From the NCBI RefSeq assembly GCF_900091955.1, contig NZ_FMDF01000157.1:1-64000 (forward strand): a stretch of 64,000 bases of DNA, given 5' to 3'. The position numbers were made by a program, and so were the translations under genes. The stretch's first letter is position 1. Each line of letters starts with the position of its first letter. The DNA comes from Streptomyces sp. Ncost-T10-10d. GTDB lineage: Bacteria > Actinomycetota > Actinomycetes > Streptomycetales > Streptomycetaceae. The notes below the pieces were generated by a model. The model saw only the letters and a program-made list of their open reading frames with translations. It did not search any database and was not told where the DNA came from. Positions 9,258 through 18,652 of this stretch are shown here, piece after piece.

Positions 9258-9602
9258 ACCGAATCTGACTGTGTCCGATCTGGGGCCATGGCACCGACCT
9301 CACCACGCCAGGTAAGAGACTGCTCGGCAGAGCGCTGCCCGACAGCGAGCCGAGGCTGTGCGAGCTGTTCGCGGCGCGGTGCTTATGGTCGTGGAGCGCC
9401 CGGCCTCGATCGGCGCGCCGTCAGTGGCCGTGGCTCGCGATGCGGCCTTACGCGGTGCCTGTCTGTCGGGTGGGTGACGAGGTCTGCCGGACGCGGGCGC
9501 GGCAGCCATGAGCGGTTGGGGTAATGGGCGGGCTCCGCGTGGGGCCGGGGTGCGTCGATGAACACGCCCCTCCCGCCGGGGTCCGAATTCCTGGTGCGTC
9601 GC
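9258..9602. other. Intergenic region, nothing recognised
   Basis: About 345 bases between the HTH gene and the small minus-strand gene at 9603. Short open frames are present on both strands but none has a motif or a ribosome site that I can support. Confidence 0.35.
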
Positions 9603-9947
9603 TCAGGGTGCAGGCGGTCGAGGAGTCGACGGGTGCGATCCCGACGGGATCGCTCGCGCGGCCTGGCTCGGAATGGCGGCGGGTGTGCCGCTGAGGAGTG
9701 CCTGCCGGGTGAACCGGATGGCGTACGGCAGGGCGGCCCGGGTGAGCGCATCCGCGCCGGAAGCGCGGGCTGCGGCTCCTAGGACCGGCTCCGCGCATGC
9801 GATGGCGCGCCGAAGGGCGGCAGGAGTCCGCAACCGGCTCGCGTGCCGCAGGGTCGGGCCCAGCAGGTCCGTGGGGAGGCCGGGGAGGGGCAGGGTCAGG
9901 GTCCGGTCCTCGGTGCCAGGGCGCGGCCAGGTCAGTTCGATGCGCAT
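9603..9947 (-). CDS. Small hypothetical protein
   Basis: A 114-residue protein opening MRIELTWPRPGTEDRTLTLP, followed by a helical stretch with RHASRLRTPAALRRAI and a proline-rich end. The start at 9947 is supported by GGAGG eleven bases upstream. No family was recognised. It stands alone, pointing away from the gene at 10262. Codon use is plausible but a long frame also exists on the opposite strand, so the call is tentative. Confidence 0.45.
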   Translation of the reverse strand: MRIELTWPRPGTEDRTLTLPLPGLPTDLLGPTLRHASRLRTPAALRRAIACAEPVLGAAARASGADALTRAALPYAIRFTRQALLSGTPAAIPSQAARAIPSGSHPSTPRPPAP

Positions 9948-10261
9948 GAAACGGCGGCCTCCAGTGGAGGTAGGGGGTCTGACGCCGGTCCGGCCGGTCG
10001 GACGGAGAGCGGTGTGTGGCTGGTCGGTCGACGAGCGCAGGGGACGTGGTCGGGTGGTGACGGCGTCGGTGGGCGAACGGAATTGCCGGAGCCGGGAAGG
10101 TCCGTGGCCCTGAGATGCCCACCGCCTGTTACCTCGCATGGCGGTACGTAGGTATGTCCAGGCTTGCCGGAGTTGCGCGATCTTGTCAAGGTTACTGAAA
10201 CGTGAGAGGCGTCACGGCCATGTGCCGCCCGCCACCCCTGCCCCACGGAGAGAGAGCGACC

Positions 10262-10909
10262 ATGACTGACAGTTCCCATGCGTCTGACTCAGGGGACACA
10301 AAGGTGAAGCATCCCGTCCAGCAGACACTGGCGCACCCCATGCAGAGGGTGACGACAGCAGTGGAGAGGGTCCCCGGGGCGGACCGGGTCAAGGGGATCG
10401 CCAACGGTGTCCTGGACTCCGTCGGGATCGTCTCGCCGCATGCACGGCGTGTCGCAGCGTACACCGGTGCCGGACTGCTCGGCGTAGCCGGTGTGCTCGA
10501 GTGGCCCGTGGCCATGGCGGGTGCCGCGGTGGTGTGGCTCACGCAGCCGCGTCCGACGGATGCCGAGGCGGCCCCCGCCGCCGGTGAGGCCCGCACCGAA
10601 GGATTGCGGGCGAAGCAGGCCGCCAGGTCGGCCAAGGCGCACACCACGGCGAAGCCGGCGAAGACCCGCTCGGCCAAAGCATCGACCACCTCGAAAACGG
10701 CAAAGAAGCGTCCGGCCAAGTCATCGACCGCCCCCAAGACGGCGAAGACCCGCCCGGCCAAGTCATCGGCCGCCTCCGGGACGGCGAAGACCCGCCCGGC
10801 CAAGGCGTCGACCGGCTCCGGCACGGCGAAGGCCCGCGCGTCCAAGCGCGCAGCCACGAGCGCCACGGGCACCTCGGGCGCCAAAGCACGTGGGCGGAAG
10901 AAGCCCTGA
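10262..10909 (+). CDS. Small membrane protein with Lys/Ala-rich repeat tail, next to P-type ATPase
   Basis: A 215-residue protein with three parts. Residues 1-75 are soluble and contain VKGIANGVLDSVGIVSPHAR. Residues 80-105 form one or two hydrophobic segments (AAYTGAGLLGVAGVLEWPVAMAGAAVVW as the core). From about residue 130 to the end there is a low-complexity basic tail built of 14-residue units of the type TAKTRPAKSSAASG, resembling histone H1-like tails. ATG at 10262 has GGAGAG upstream. It lies 94 bases before the ctpI-type ATPase gene in the same direction, so they may be cotranscribed. The tail could bind nucleic acid or polyanionic phospholipid; this is speculation. No enzyme motif is present. 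Confidence 0.75.
   Translation: MTDSSHASDSGDTKVKHPVQQTLAHPMQRVTTAVERVPGADRVKGIANGVLDSVGIVSPHARRVAAYTGAGLLGVAGVLEWPVAMAGAAVVWLTQPRPTDAEAAPAAGEARTEGLRAKQAARSAKAHTTAKPAKTRSAKASTTSKTAKKRPAKSSTAPKTAKTRPAKSSAASGTAKTRPAKASTGSGTAKARASKRAATSATGTSGAKARGRKKP
10650..10850 (+). repeat. Tandem 42-bp coding repeat (Lys/Ala tail)
   Basis: About four imperfect copies of a 42-base unit, each encoding 14 residues of the type AKTRPAKSS plus a Ser/Thr/Gly spacer. The copies share the core gcgaagacccgcccggccaa. Copy number may vary between strains. Confidence 0.7.
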
Positions 10910-11003
10910 GGTCGCCTCCCATCCGCTGATACGACCGTTCCGTGCCCGGCATCTGTGACGACCGTTCCCCCGGCCGCGTGCGGCAAGCCCGCGAAGGTGA
11001 GAC

Positions 11004-14000
11004 ATGCTGCTCCGCTTCCTGACCGGGCTGCCCGCCGTGGCCCTCCAGAGCGCCTTGGCTGTGCCGGTCGAGGCCACCCGCCGGATCGCCACGCCGACCG
11101 CAGATGCGGCGCGGTTGGCCGCTGAGCTCGTGAACGCCGGTGCACGTGGCGCGGTGGACGGGGCGGCGGCGGTGTCGGCGACCGCGCTGCGGGTCGGCAG
11201 GGTCGCCCGCAACGCGATGACTCCTCAGGTCCGTTACTGGCGCGCCGGAACCCGGATGCACCTTGCACTGGAGCATCACCCGGACGCGCCCGATCGAACC
11301 CTGGAACGACTTGAGGCCGCCGCCAGAAAGGTGGCCGTCGAGCTGGCCGAGCACCCTGACGTGCTGATCGCCTACTGGGACGGCGGCCTGGGGAGGCTGG
11401 TCGTGCAGACCACCGACGACGCGGTCGGCGAGCAGGTGGTGGACCAGGTGTCAGAACTGGCCGCCCAACACGGGCTGGTGCACGTCGGCGATCAGACGCT
11501 GGAACACGTGCACCCGGGTGCCGCCGGGGGCGTACGCGCCAACGCTGTCGCCCTGGCGTGCGACGCGGCGGGCATCGGCGTCGCGTTCGCCGCACGGGCA
11601 GCCTTTGTGAAGCGCGCGCCGGAGGCCATGGTGGCCGCGGTCGTCATGATGCGTGAGGACTCGCGGGTACGCGTGGTGCTGAGCCGTGCGCTGAACCCGG
11701 ACGCAGCCGATCTGGTGTTGGCGGCGGCCCATGCGGCCGTCTGCGGGATCGGGCAGTCGCCGAGTCCGCTGTTGCTCGACGCGGCACTGCGGGCCGCCCA
11801 GTTGGTGGAATCGCTGGCTCAGCTCGCGACGTTCGACGCCGTACACGACACGCTGTGCGCCCCGGACCGGCTGACTCTGGCCAACACCGACGTCGTACGT
11901 CCGCCGCTGCGTTCCTGCCCGGGCGAGGAATACGCCGCCGCCGCGATCAACGGGATGCTGGGCGGCGCCGCCACCACTCTCCTTTTCACCCGCAGCCTCG
12001 ACGAGGCGGCCGAGACCGTACTGGCCGGTTCGCCCAAGGCCGCACGCTACGGCCCGGCGGCCTTCACCGCGGCTCTCGGCAGTGCCCTGGCGCGCGAGGA
12101 CGTACTGGTCCGCGACCCCGAGCGGTTGCGTCAACTGGAGCTCGTGGACACCGTCGTCCTGCATCCCGAAGCACTGCGCAGTACGCGGCGCACTGTGCTC
12201 AAGGTCCACCCCAGCGCGACCGACTGGGATCACCACCGGTTGTGGCAGGAAGCCACTGCGGCCCTGAGCGCGCCCGAGGACGCGGCAACGCCGTCCGAGG
12301 AGTCATGCATCGCCCTTCGCCCAGTGCCCGATGAGACGGCGCCGGACGCGGGACTGTTGATCGCGACGGTTCGCGGAACGGACGTCGGCACCGTCCTCGT
12401 CGGCTGGGAGGTCGACCCCATGGCCGAAGCCGCGCTGAACGCAGCGCGCCGAGCCGGTCTGCACGTCGTGGTGGTGGACGACTACTCGCTCGGCGAGTTC
12501 GGGACCCTGGCGGACCAACTCGTCTCCGCCGATACCCCGTTGACCGAGGTGGTGGCTGCCCTCCAGAACGAGGGCCGAACGGTCCTCACGGTGGCGCGCG
12601 TCCCGCACGACCGGGCGGCAGCCGAACGGGAGTTGACTGCCGCCGCCCACGACGTACTCGACGGACTGCTCCGCAGCGACATCGCCGTCGCCGTCACCGA
12701 CGAGCGCAGCGCCATCGTCTGGGGCGCCGACCTTCTGCCCCTGCGCGGACTGGAGGGAGTGTGGCGGCTGCTGTCCGGCGTCCCCGCAGCGCGGGCGGTC
12801 AGCCGGCGTGCCAAGTTCTGCGCCGAGGCGGGCGCCACGCTCTCCGAGCTCCTGGTACTCACCCGGGGGGTCCGGTCGCAGCGGGTTCCCTTCCCCCTCG
12901 AAGTGCGGCTCAGCCCCGTCACTGTCGCCACTGCCGCGGCCCTGGTCATGGGCTGGTGCGCCGCACTCGGTGTGGCCGCCGGTACGACCCCCCACCCCAG
13001 TCCGCGGGTGCCCTGGCACGCCCTGCAGCCCGAGCAGGTCATGGTCCGGCTGACGAAGGCGTCACGCGCCGCGCCCACCGCCCTGACGGTGGTGCGGGCC
13101 CGGGTCGGCCACATCGCGGGCACCGCTGCCACGCACCCGGCCTTCGCGCCTGCACGGGTGAGCGCACGTCTGGCCGGCGCCGTCTGGGCCGAACTGGACG
13201 ACCCGTTCACCCCGGTCCTGGTGGTCGGTGCCACGGCGCAGGCACTGCTGGGGTCCTCGGTGGACGCATTCCTGGTCATCGCCGCCGTGGCGGTGAACGC
13301 CCTGGTCGGCGGGGTACAGCGATTGCGCGCGGAGCAGGCGCTGTCCGCACTGGTGACCGGGCAGCGGCGAACCGCCCGGCGACTCGCTCACCCGTCAGCA
13401 GGGGAGACATCCGTCGTCGAGGCCGTGCGGCTGAAGCCCGGCGAGGTGATCGAGCTGCGCACCAACGATGTGGTGCCGGCCGACGCGCGGCTGCTGGAGG
13501 TCAGTGGCTTCGAGGTGGACGAGTCCTCGCTGACGGGCGAGTCACTGCCCACCCGCAAACAAGTGGCCGCCGTACCGCAGGCGTCCGTCGCCGACCGCAG
13601 CTGCATGGTGTTCGAAGGCACCACGGTGGTGGCCGGCCACGCCCGGGCAGTGGTGGTGGGCACGGGTGACCAGACTGAAGCCGGCCGCGCGGCGTCCCTC
13701 GCCGCGCGGGTCCCCACCTCGGCGGGGGTTCAGGCACGACTGCACCGGCTGACCCGCCGGGTCCTGCCCCTCACCCTCGTCGGCGGCGCCGCGGTGGCCG
13801 GCCTGTCCATGCTGCGTGGCCGCCCCGTGCGCACAGCCCTCCAGGGCGGACTGGCAGTCGCAGTGGCCGCCGTGCCCGAGGGGATGCCTCTCGTGGCGAC
13901 CGTCGCGCAGATGGCCGCGGCACGACGGCTGAGCAAGCTCGGCGTCCTGGTACGCACGCCACGCAGCCTGGAGGCGCTCGGACGTGTGGACACCATCTGC

Positions 14001-15596
14001 TTCGACAAGACCGGGACCCTCACGGAGAACCGGTTGCGGGTCGTCCGCCTGATCGCCGGCACAGGCGTCGAGCACCCGGCCGACGCCGTCGAGGGGGAAC
14101 GCATCCTGCGCATTGCCGCCCGGGCCTGCCCCCGCGTTGCCGGGCAGCCGGGCGTCCACGCCCATGCCACCGACGAGGCGGTGCTGGCAGTAGCCCCGAC
14201 CGAGGCAGGGTGGACCACCGCGCAGGCCCAGCCCTTCGAGGCGAGCCGGGGTTACGCCGCCGCCGCCGGAAGGGACGCGGACGGCGCGAGCATGCTGGTC
14301 GTCAAGGGCGCGCCGGAAGTCGTGCTGCCCTGCTGCCCGGATACGGATCCGGCAGCCGTAGAAGAGGCACACTCGCTCGCCGGTCAGGGCCTGCGGCTCC
14401 TGGCCGTCGCCCAGCGCCGTCTCGCGACGGACGACGAGGCGAGGGAGGCACTGGACAAGCCCCTCGAACTGCTGGAGCTCATCGGGTTCGTGGCACTTGC
14501 CGACACCCCCCGCGCCAGCTCCGCACCGCTTGTGGCCGGTCTCGGAGAGGTCGGCGTGCGAGCCGTCATGCTCACCGGCGACCACCCACAGACCGCCCGC
14601 TCCGTGGCAGTCGCCCTGGGCTGGCCCCCTGATGTCACGGTCGTCACCGGTAACGAGTTGGCTTCACAGGACCGGGCGGGACGGGCCCGCCTGCTCCGGG
14701 ACTGCGGCGTCGTGGCCCGGGTCGCACCCGAGCAGAAGCTCCAGGTCGTCGAGGCGCTCCGGGAGGCGGGTCGCGTCGTCGCCATGGTCGGCGACGGCGC
14801 CAACGACGCCGCTGCCATCCGCGCCGCCGACGTCGGGGTCGGTATCGCCGCGCGCGGATCGGCGGCCGCACGCAACGCCGCAGACCTCGTGATCACCAAC
14901 GACGAACTGTCGGTTCTCATCGACGCCATCGGCGAAGGCCGAGCCCTGTGGCGCAGCGTGGCCGACGCGATCAGCATCCTGCTCGGCGGGAACGCCGGCG
15001 AGGTCGGCTTCTCCGTACTGGGCACACTGCTGTCCGGCACGTCGCCGCTGTCGACACGTCAGCTGCTGCTGGTCAACCTGCTCACCGACATGTTCCCGGC
15101 GATGGCGGTCGCGGTTACCCCCCAGGACCCGGAACCCACCGGTGAGTCCATCGCAGCCGACGCCGTACCCGTGGGCCTCGCCGTCCTCGGGCAACCGCTG
15201 ACACGCCAGATCCGCCATCGTGGTCTGATCACCGGTATCGGTGCGGCCATCGCTTGGCTCATCGGCACCCTCACTCCCGGCTCAGCGCGACGTACCAGCA
15301 CCATGGCTCTGTGTGGTGTGGTCGGCGCCCAACTCACGCAGACCGTCGTCGGACGCCGCCGCAGCCCGTTGGTCCTGACCACGGTTCTCGGCACCGCGGC
15401 CGTGCTCATCGCCCTGGTCCAGACACCCGTCGTCAGCCATTTCTTCGGGTGCACACCGCTGGGCCCACTGGCCTGGACCGGAGTGGCAGTCGCCGTCGGC
15501 ACCGCCTCCCTCGGACCCCACGTACTGCCACAGGCCGAACAGCTGCTGGCCGACCTCACGTCACGACTGCGTCCCGTGGTCCGGCTCGTCCGCTGA
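11004..15596 (+). CDS. Large cation-transporting P-type ATPase, CtpI-like
   Basis: A 1530-residue membrane pump, close in size to mycobacterial CtpI. Visible catalytic parts: actuator motif TGES near residue 843, intramembrane motif PEGMP near 955, phosphorylation motif DKTGT with Asp near 1001, and hinge GDGANDAA near 1262. Predicted membrane segments lie around 630-660, 745-775, 915-960 and in the last 250 residues. The first 600 residues are a long cytoplasmic extension with metal-binding-domain-like folds but no obvious CxxC sites. The transported ion is unknown: PEGMP differs from PEGLP of calcium pumps and CPx of heavy-metal pumps. The start at 11004 follows GAAGGTGAG. It is probably cotranscribed with the upstream Lys/Ala-tailed protein. 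Confidence 0.9.
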   Translation: MLLRFLTGLPAVALQSALAVPVEATRRIATPTADAARLAAELVNAGARGAVDGAAAVSATALRVGRVARNAMTPQVRYWRAGTRMHLALEHHPDAPDRTLERLEAAARKVAVELAEHPDVLIAYWDGGLGRLVVQTTDDAVGEQVVDQVSELAAQHGLVHVGDQTLEHVHPGAAGGVRANAVALACDAAGIGVAFAARAAFVKRAPEAMVAAVVMMREDSRVRVVLSRALNPDAADLVLAAAHAAVCGIGQSPSPLLLDAALRAAQLVESLAQLATFDAVHDTLCAPDRLTLANTDVVRPPLRSCPGEEYAAAAINGMLGGAATTLLFTRSLDEAAETVLAGSPKAARYGPAAFTAALGSALAREDVLVRDPERLRQLELVDTVVLHPEALRSTRRTVLKVHPSATDWDHHRLWQEATAALSAPEDAATPSEESCIALRPVPDETAPDAGLLIATVRGTDVGTVLVGWEVDPMAEAALNAARRAGLHVVVVDDYSLGEFGTLADQLVSADTPLTEVVAALQNEGRTVLTVARVPHDRAAAERELTAAAHDVLDGLLRSDIAVAVTDERSAIVWGADLLPLRGLEGVWRLLSGVPAARAVSRRAKFCAEAGATLSELLVLTRGVRSQRVPFPLEVRLSPVTVATAAALVMGWCAALGVAAGTTPHPSPRVPWHALQPEQVMVRLTKASRAAPTALTVVRARVGHIAGTAATHPAFAPARVSARLAGAVWAELDDPFTPVLVVGATAQALLGSSVDAFLVIAAVAVNALVGGVQRLRAEQALSALVTGQRRTARRLAHPSAGETSVVEAVRLKPGEVIELRTNDVVPADARLLEVSGFEVDESSLTGESLPTRKQVAAVPQASVADRSCMVFEGTTVVAGHARAVVVGTGDQTEAGRAASLAARVPTSAGVQARLHRLTRRVLPLTLVGGAAVAGLSMLRGRPVRTALQGGLAVAVAAVPEGMPLVATVAQMAAARRLSKLGVLVRTPRSLEALGRVDTICFDKTGTLTENRLRVVRLIAGTGVEHPADAVEGERILRIAARACPRVAGQPGVHAHATDEAVLAVAPTEAGWTTAQAQPFEASRGYAAAAGRDADGASMLVVKGAPEVVLPCCPDTDPAAVEEAHSLAGQGLRLLAVAQRRLATDDEAREALDKPLELLELIGFVALADTPRASSAPLVAGLGEVGVRAVMLTGDHPQTARSVAVALGWPPDVTVVTGNELASQDRAGRARLLRDCGVVARVAPEQKLQVVEALREAGRVVAMVGDGANDAAAIRAADVGVGIAARGSAAARNAADLVITNDELSVLIDAIGEGRALWRSVADAISILLGGNAGEVGFSVLGTLLSGTSPLSTRQLLLVNLLTDMFPAMAVAVTPQDPEPTGESIAADAVPVGLAVLGQPLTRQIRHRGLITGIGAAIAWLIGTLTPGSARRTSTMALCGVVGAQLTQTVVGRRRSPLVLTTVLGTAAVLIALVQTPVVSHFFGCTPLGPLAWTGVAVAVGTASLGPHVLPQAEQLLADLTSRLRPVVRLVR

Positions 15597-15604
15597 CACT
15601 CTGT

Positions 15605-15814
15605 ATGAACAACGGTCACATGCCCCTCCGCCGGCTCGCGGAGCCTTCTTCGCGAGGCGAGCCAGGCAATACCCGGCTCGGCATACGGGTCATTCCGTAC
15701 GGCCGACGCCGCGGCGGGCGAGCTCTGGCCGGCGCGGAGATCGACCCCACCGAACTCGTCGCCGCGGAGCAGCGTGCCTACCTTCTCCTGGAGCGGCTCG
15801 TCCGGTGGCGGTGA
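15605..15814 (+). CDS. Small ORF downstream of the P-type ATPase
   Basis: A 69-codon frame starting nine bases after the ATPase stop. The C-terminal part (IDPTELVAAEQRAYLLLERLVRW) looks helical and protein-like, while the first half is Arg/Gly rich. No clear ribosome site. It may be a small unknown protein or a gene remnant. Confidence 0.3.
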   Translation: MNNGHMPLRRLAEPSSRGEPGNTRLGIRVIPYGRRRGGRALAGAEIDPTELVAAEQRAYLLLERLVRWR

Positions 15815-15849
15815 TGGTGCGCGGAGCCCCGCCCGTGAGCGCTCCCTGC

Positions 15850-18183
15850 TCAGGCGGCGGGGCCGATGGTGACCTTGACGTGCTTCATGATCGGCTGGTC
15901 ACTCTGGGTGCTGTAGTCGCTGAGCGCGCACAGCACGTTCATCTCAGGCATGTAGCCGGCTGCGCAGCCGCGGGGGATGTCGTAAGGGATGGCGAGGTAG
16001 CCGTTGAGGGACCGCTGACTGCCGTCCTTCGCGGTGCTCGTGATGTCGACGGGGCCGAGGTCTGCGATGGCGCGTTCGCGCATGTCGGCCCTGTTCATGA
16101 AGACGAGCGTGCGCAGGTTCTTGATGCCGCGGTAGCGGTCGTTGTCGGAGTAGATGGTGGTGTTCCACTGATCGTGGGACCGCATGGTGCCCAGCGCCAG
16201 GGTGCCGGGGGCGGGAACGACGTCGGGCAGGACGGCGGTGGAGAACTCGGCGCGTCCGGACGGGGTGAGGAACACCAGCTCACGGGCGGGCTGCTTGATG
16301 CGGAAGCCGAGGGGCAGGCGCACGCGGCGGTTGAAGTCCTCGAAACCGTCCAGGGCCTGGGCCATGGTGTCCCGGATACGGTCGTAGTCCTCGATGTACC
16401 AGTCCCAAGGCGTGGCGCTGTCGGGTAGGGCGGCCCTGGCCAGGCCGGCGATGATGGCCGGCTCGGACAGCAGGTGTGGTGAGGCGGGGCGTTTCATGCC
16501 GATCGACAGGTGGACCATGCTCATCGAGTCCTCGACGGACATGCTCTGGATGCCCTTGCGCTGATGGTCCTTCTCGGTACGGCCGAGACACGGCAGGATG
16601 AGGGCCTGGCGGCCGTGGACGACGTGGCTGCGGTTCAGCTTGGTGCTCACCTGGACGGTGAGGTCGCAGTTGCGCAGCGCCGCGTAGGTGTACGGGGTGT
16701 CGGGCGCCGCGAGGGCGAAGTTGCCACCCATACCGACGAACACCTTCACATCACCGCTGTGCATCGCCTTGACCGTGTGGACGGTGTCCAGACCGTGCTC
16801 ACGGGGCGGCTCGATATTGCAGACCTCGGCGAGGCGGTCCAGGAACTCGTCCGCGGGGCGGTGGTCGATGCCGCAGGTGCGGTTGCCCTGGACGTTGCTG
16901 TGCCCTCGTACGGGGGAGGGGCCCGCTCCTTCGCGTCCCAGATTGCCGCGGAGCAGAAGCACATTGACGATCTCCCGGACGGTGTCGACGCCGTGCTCGT
17001 GCTGACTGATGCCCAGGCACCAGCTGACGATGCTGCGGTCGGCCTCGCCGTACACGCGCGCGGCTTCGAGGACGTCGGCGCGGCTCAGCCCGGACTGGTT
17101 CTCGATTTCCGCCCACGACGTGGCTTCGCACAGCGCGCGGTATTCCTCGAAGCCGGTGGTGTGGCGGTCGATGAACTCCCGGTCCAGAGCCTTGGGGTCG
17201 GTTGCGGACTGCTCCAGGACCGCCTTGGCCATGCCGCGCAGAAGAGCCATGTCGCCGCCGATGCGCGGCTGCAGGTTCAGGGTGCTGGTCCGGGTCGTCT
17301 TGAAGAGGGCCATGTCCATGAAGTCGTGGGGGACGATGGTGCGTGTGGCGGCTGCTTCGACCAGCGGATTGATGTGCACGATCTGGGCGCCACGGTGGTG
17401 AGCCTCGGAGAGGGCGGTGAGCATCCGGGGCGCGTTGGAGGCGGCATTGACTCCCAGGATGAACAGCGCGTCGGCGGTTTCCCAGTCCTTGAGGTCGACG
17501 GTCCCCTTGCCGGTGCCCAGGGACGCCTGGAGGGCGCGACCGCTGGCCTCGTGACACATGTTGGAGCAGTCCGGCAGGTTGTTCGTGCCCAGTTCACGGG
17601 CCATCAACTGGTAGAGGAAGGTGGCCTCGTTGCCGAGTCGGCCGGATGTGTAGAACGATGCCTGATTCGGGTTGTCCAGTCCGCGCAGAGCACGGCCGGT
17701 CACCTCGAACGCGTCCTTCCAGCTGATCGGGACGTAGTGGTCCGAATCGGGGTCGTAGACCATGGGTTCGGTCAACCGCCCCTGGTTCTCGAGGTCGTGG
17801 TCGCTCCACCCGGACAGCTCGGTCACCGAGTGGGTGGCGAAGAACTCGCGCCCGACCCGCTTGCGGGTCATCTCCCAGGTGACGTGCTTGATTCCGTTCT
17901 CGCAGATGTCCAGGTGCAGCCCCTTGGTGTCGTCCGGCCACGCGCATCCGGGGCAGTCGAACCCGGTGTTCTCATGGTTCATCCGCGTGATTGCCCGAGG
18001 GCCGTCCACCAGCGCGCCCTCGCGCACCAGGAAACGGCTCACGCTCTTGGCCGCGCCCCAGCCTGCAGCAGGGTGGTGGTAGGGGTGGAACTCAGGATCC
18101 CCCTCGGTGGCGGGCCCCACTCCGGGCTCCAGGGGTTCCTGCTCGACATTACGGGCGCTCAAGACTCTCAACCCTTCCACCAT
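15850..18183 (-). CDS. FdhF/YdeP-family molybdopterin oxidoreductase, alpha subunit
   Basis: A roughly 777-residue cytoplasmic enzyme of the family that includes Escherichia coli YdeP and formate dehydrogenase-like alpha subunits. Seen: an N-terminal CPGCAWP motif, the molybdopterin-binding segments YTSGRLGNEATFLYQ, CSNMCHEASGRAL and GVNAASNAPRML, GHSNVQGNRTCGI in the middle, and a C-terminal dinucleotide-binding domain ending near RGCAAGYMPEMNVL. There is no signal peptide and no separate ferredoxin-type four-cysteine domain, as usual for this family. Start is uncertain: ATG at 18183, or a TTG about 27 bases later with GGAAGG before it. No partner subunit or accessory gene lies beside it, so electron partner and substrate are unknown. 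Formate is only one possibility; YdeP itself is linked to acid resistance. Confidence 0.88.
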   Translation of the reverse strand: MVEGLRVLSARNVEQEPLEPGVGPATEGDPEFHPYHHPAAGWGAAKSVSRFLVREGALVDGPRAITRMNHENTGFDCPGCAWPDDTKGLHLDICENGIKHVTWEMTRKRVGREFFATHSVTELSGWSDHDLENQGRLTEPMVYDPDSDHYVPISWKDAFEVTGRALRGLDNPNQASFYTSGRLGNEATFLYQLMARELGTNNLPDCSNMCHEASGRALQASLGTGKGTVDLKDWETADALFILGVNAASNAPRMLTALSEAHHRGAQIVHINPLVEAAATRTIVPHDFMDMALFKTTRTSTLNLQPRIGGDMALLRGMAKAVLEQSATDPKALDREFIDRHTTGFEEYRALCEATSWAEIENQSGLSRADVLEAARVYGEADRSIVSWCLGISQHEHGVDTVREIVNVLLLRGNLGREGAGPSPVRGHSNVQGNRTCGIDHRPADEFLDRLAEVCNIEPPREHGLDTVHTVKAMHSGDVKVFVGMGGNFALAAPDTPYTYAALRNCDLTVQVSTKLNRSHVVHGRQALILPCLGRTEKDHQRKGIQSMSVEDSMSMVHLSIGMKRPASPHLLSEPAIIAGLARAALPDSATPWDWYIEDYDRIRDTMAQALDGFEDFNRRVRLPLGFRIKQPARELVFLTPSGRAEFSTAVLPDVVPAPGTLALGTMRSHDQWNTTIYSDNDRYRGIKNLRTLVFMNRADMRERAIADLGPVDITSTAKDGSQRSLNGYLAIPYDIPRGCAAGYMPEMNVLCALSDYSTQSDQPIMKHVKVTIGPAA

Positions 18184-18560
18184 TCGGGCACACGGTGAAA
18201 AATCGATACTCCCGGGCAGGTTATGTCCGTTGATCAACGCACGCCATCCGGCTCGTGCGGCGGCTGCTGCACCTGTGGCGGAGCGCGTCGTTCCGCAGGC
18301 CGGAATCCCGGTCCTCGTACGGTCATGCCGGGGCCTCGACCCGAGCCGGTGCGCGGCGAGAGAGACGGCACGGACATCGAAGCCGGCGTCGAGGCACTCG
18401 GGCGCATGCCGGGCCCCTCGCACGCGCCCGGCACCCGATTGTCGTCCATGTGACCGGTCCGACGGCTGTCCTCGAACTCGTAGGCGGGCTGGTTGGAGAA
18501 GACCTGCACGACATCGGTGCGACAGCGCCTCCGATCCTGACCACAGGCCCCGGGTGACGG
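18184..18560. other. Intergenic region upstream of the molybdopterin oxidoreductase
   Basis: About 375 bases. It likely holds the promoter of the minus-strand oxidoreductase near its 5-prime end (the more AT-rich part around 18185-18235). Several short frames cross it but none is convincing. Confidence 0.35.
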
Positions 18561-18602
18561 AAAAGGTCGGCTCGGCGCCGTTGGCGCCGAGCCGGCCTTT
18601 CC
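18561..18602 (-). terminator. Rho-independent terminator of argG
   Basis: A strong hairpin with arms of about 15 bases (GGTCGGCTCGGCGCC and its near complement) around a 4-base loop, flanked by AAAA on the left and TTTT on the right. It lies 50 bases after the argG stop and could stop transcription from both directions. Confidence 0.85.
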
Positions 18603-18652
18603 GGTGGTGCATCCCCCGCGGGGGTGCCGAGCCTTCCGCTCGACGGGGCTGG

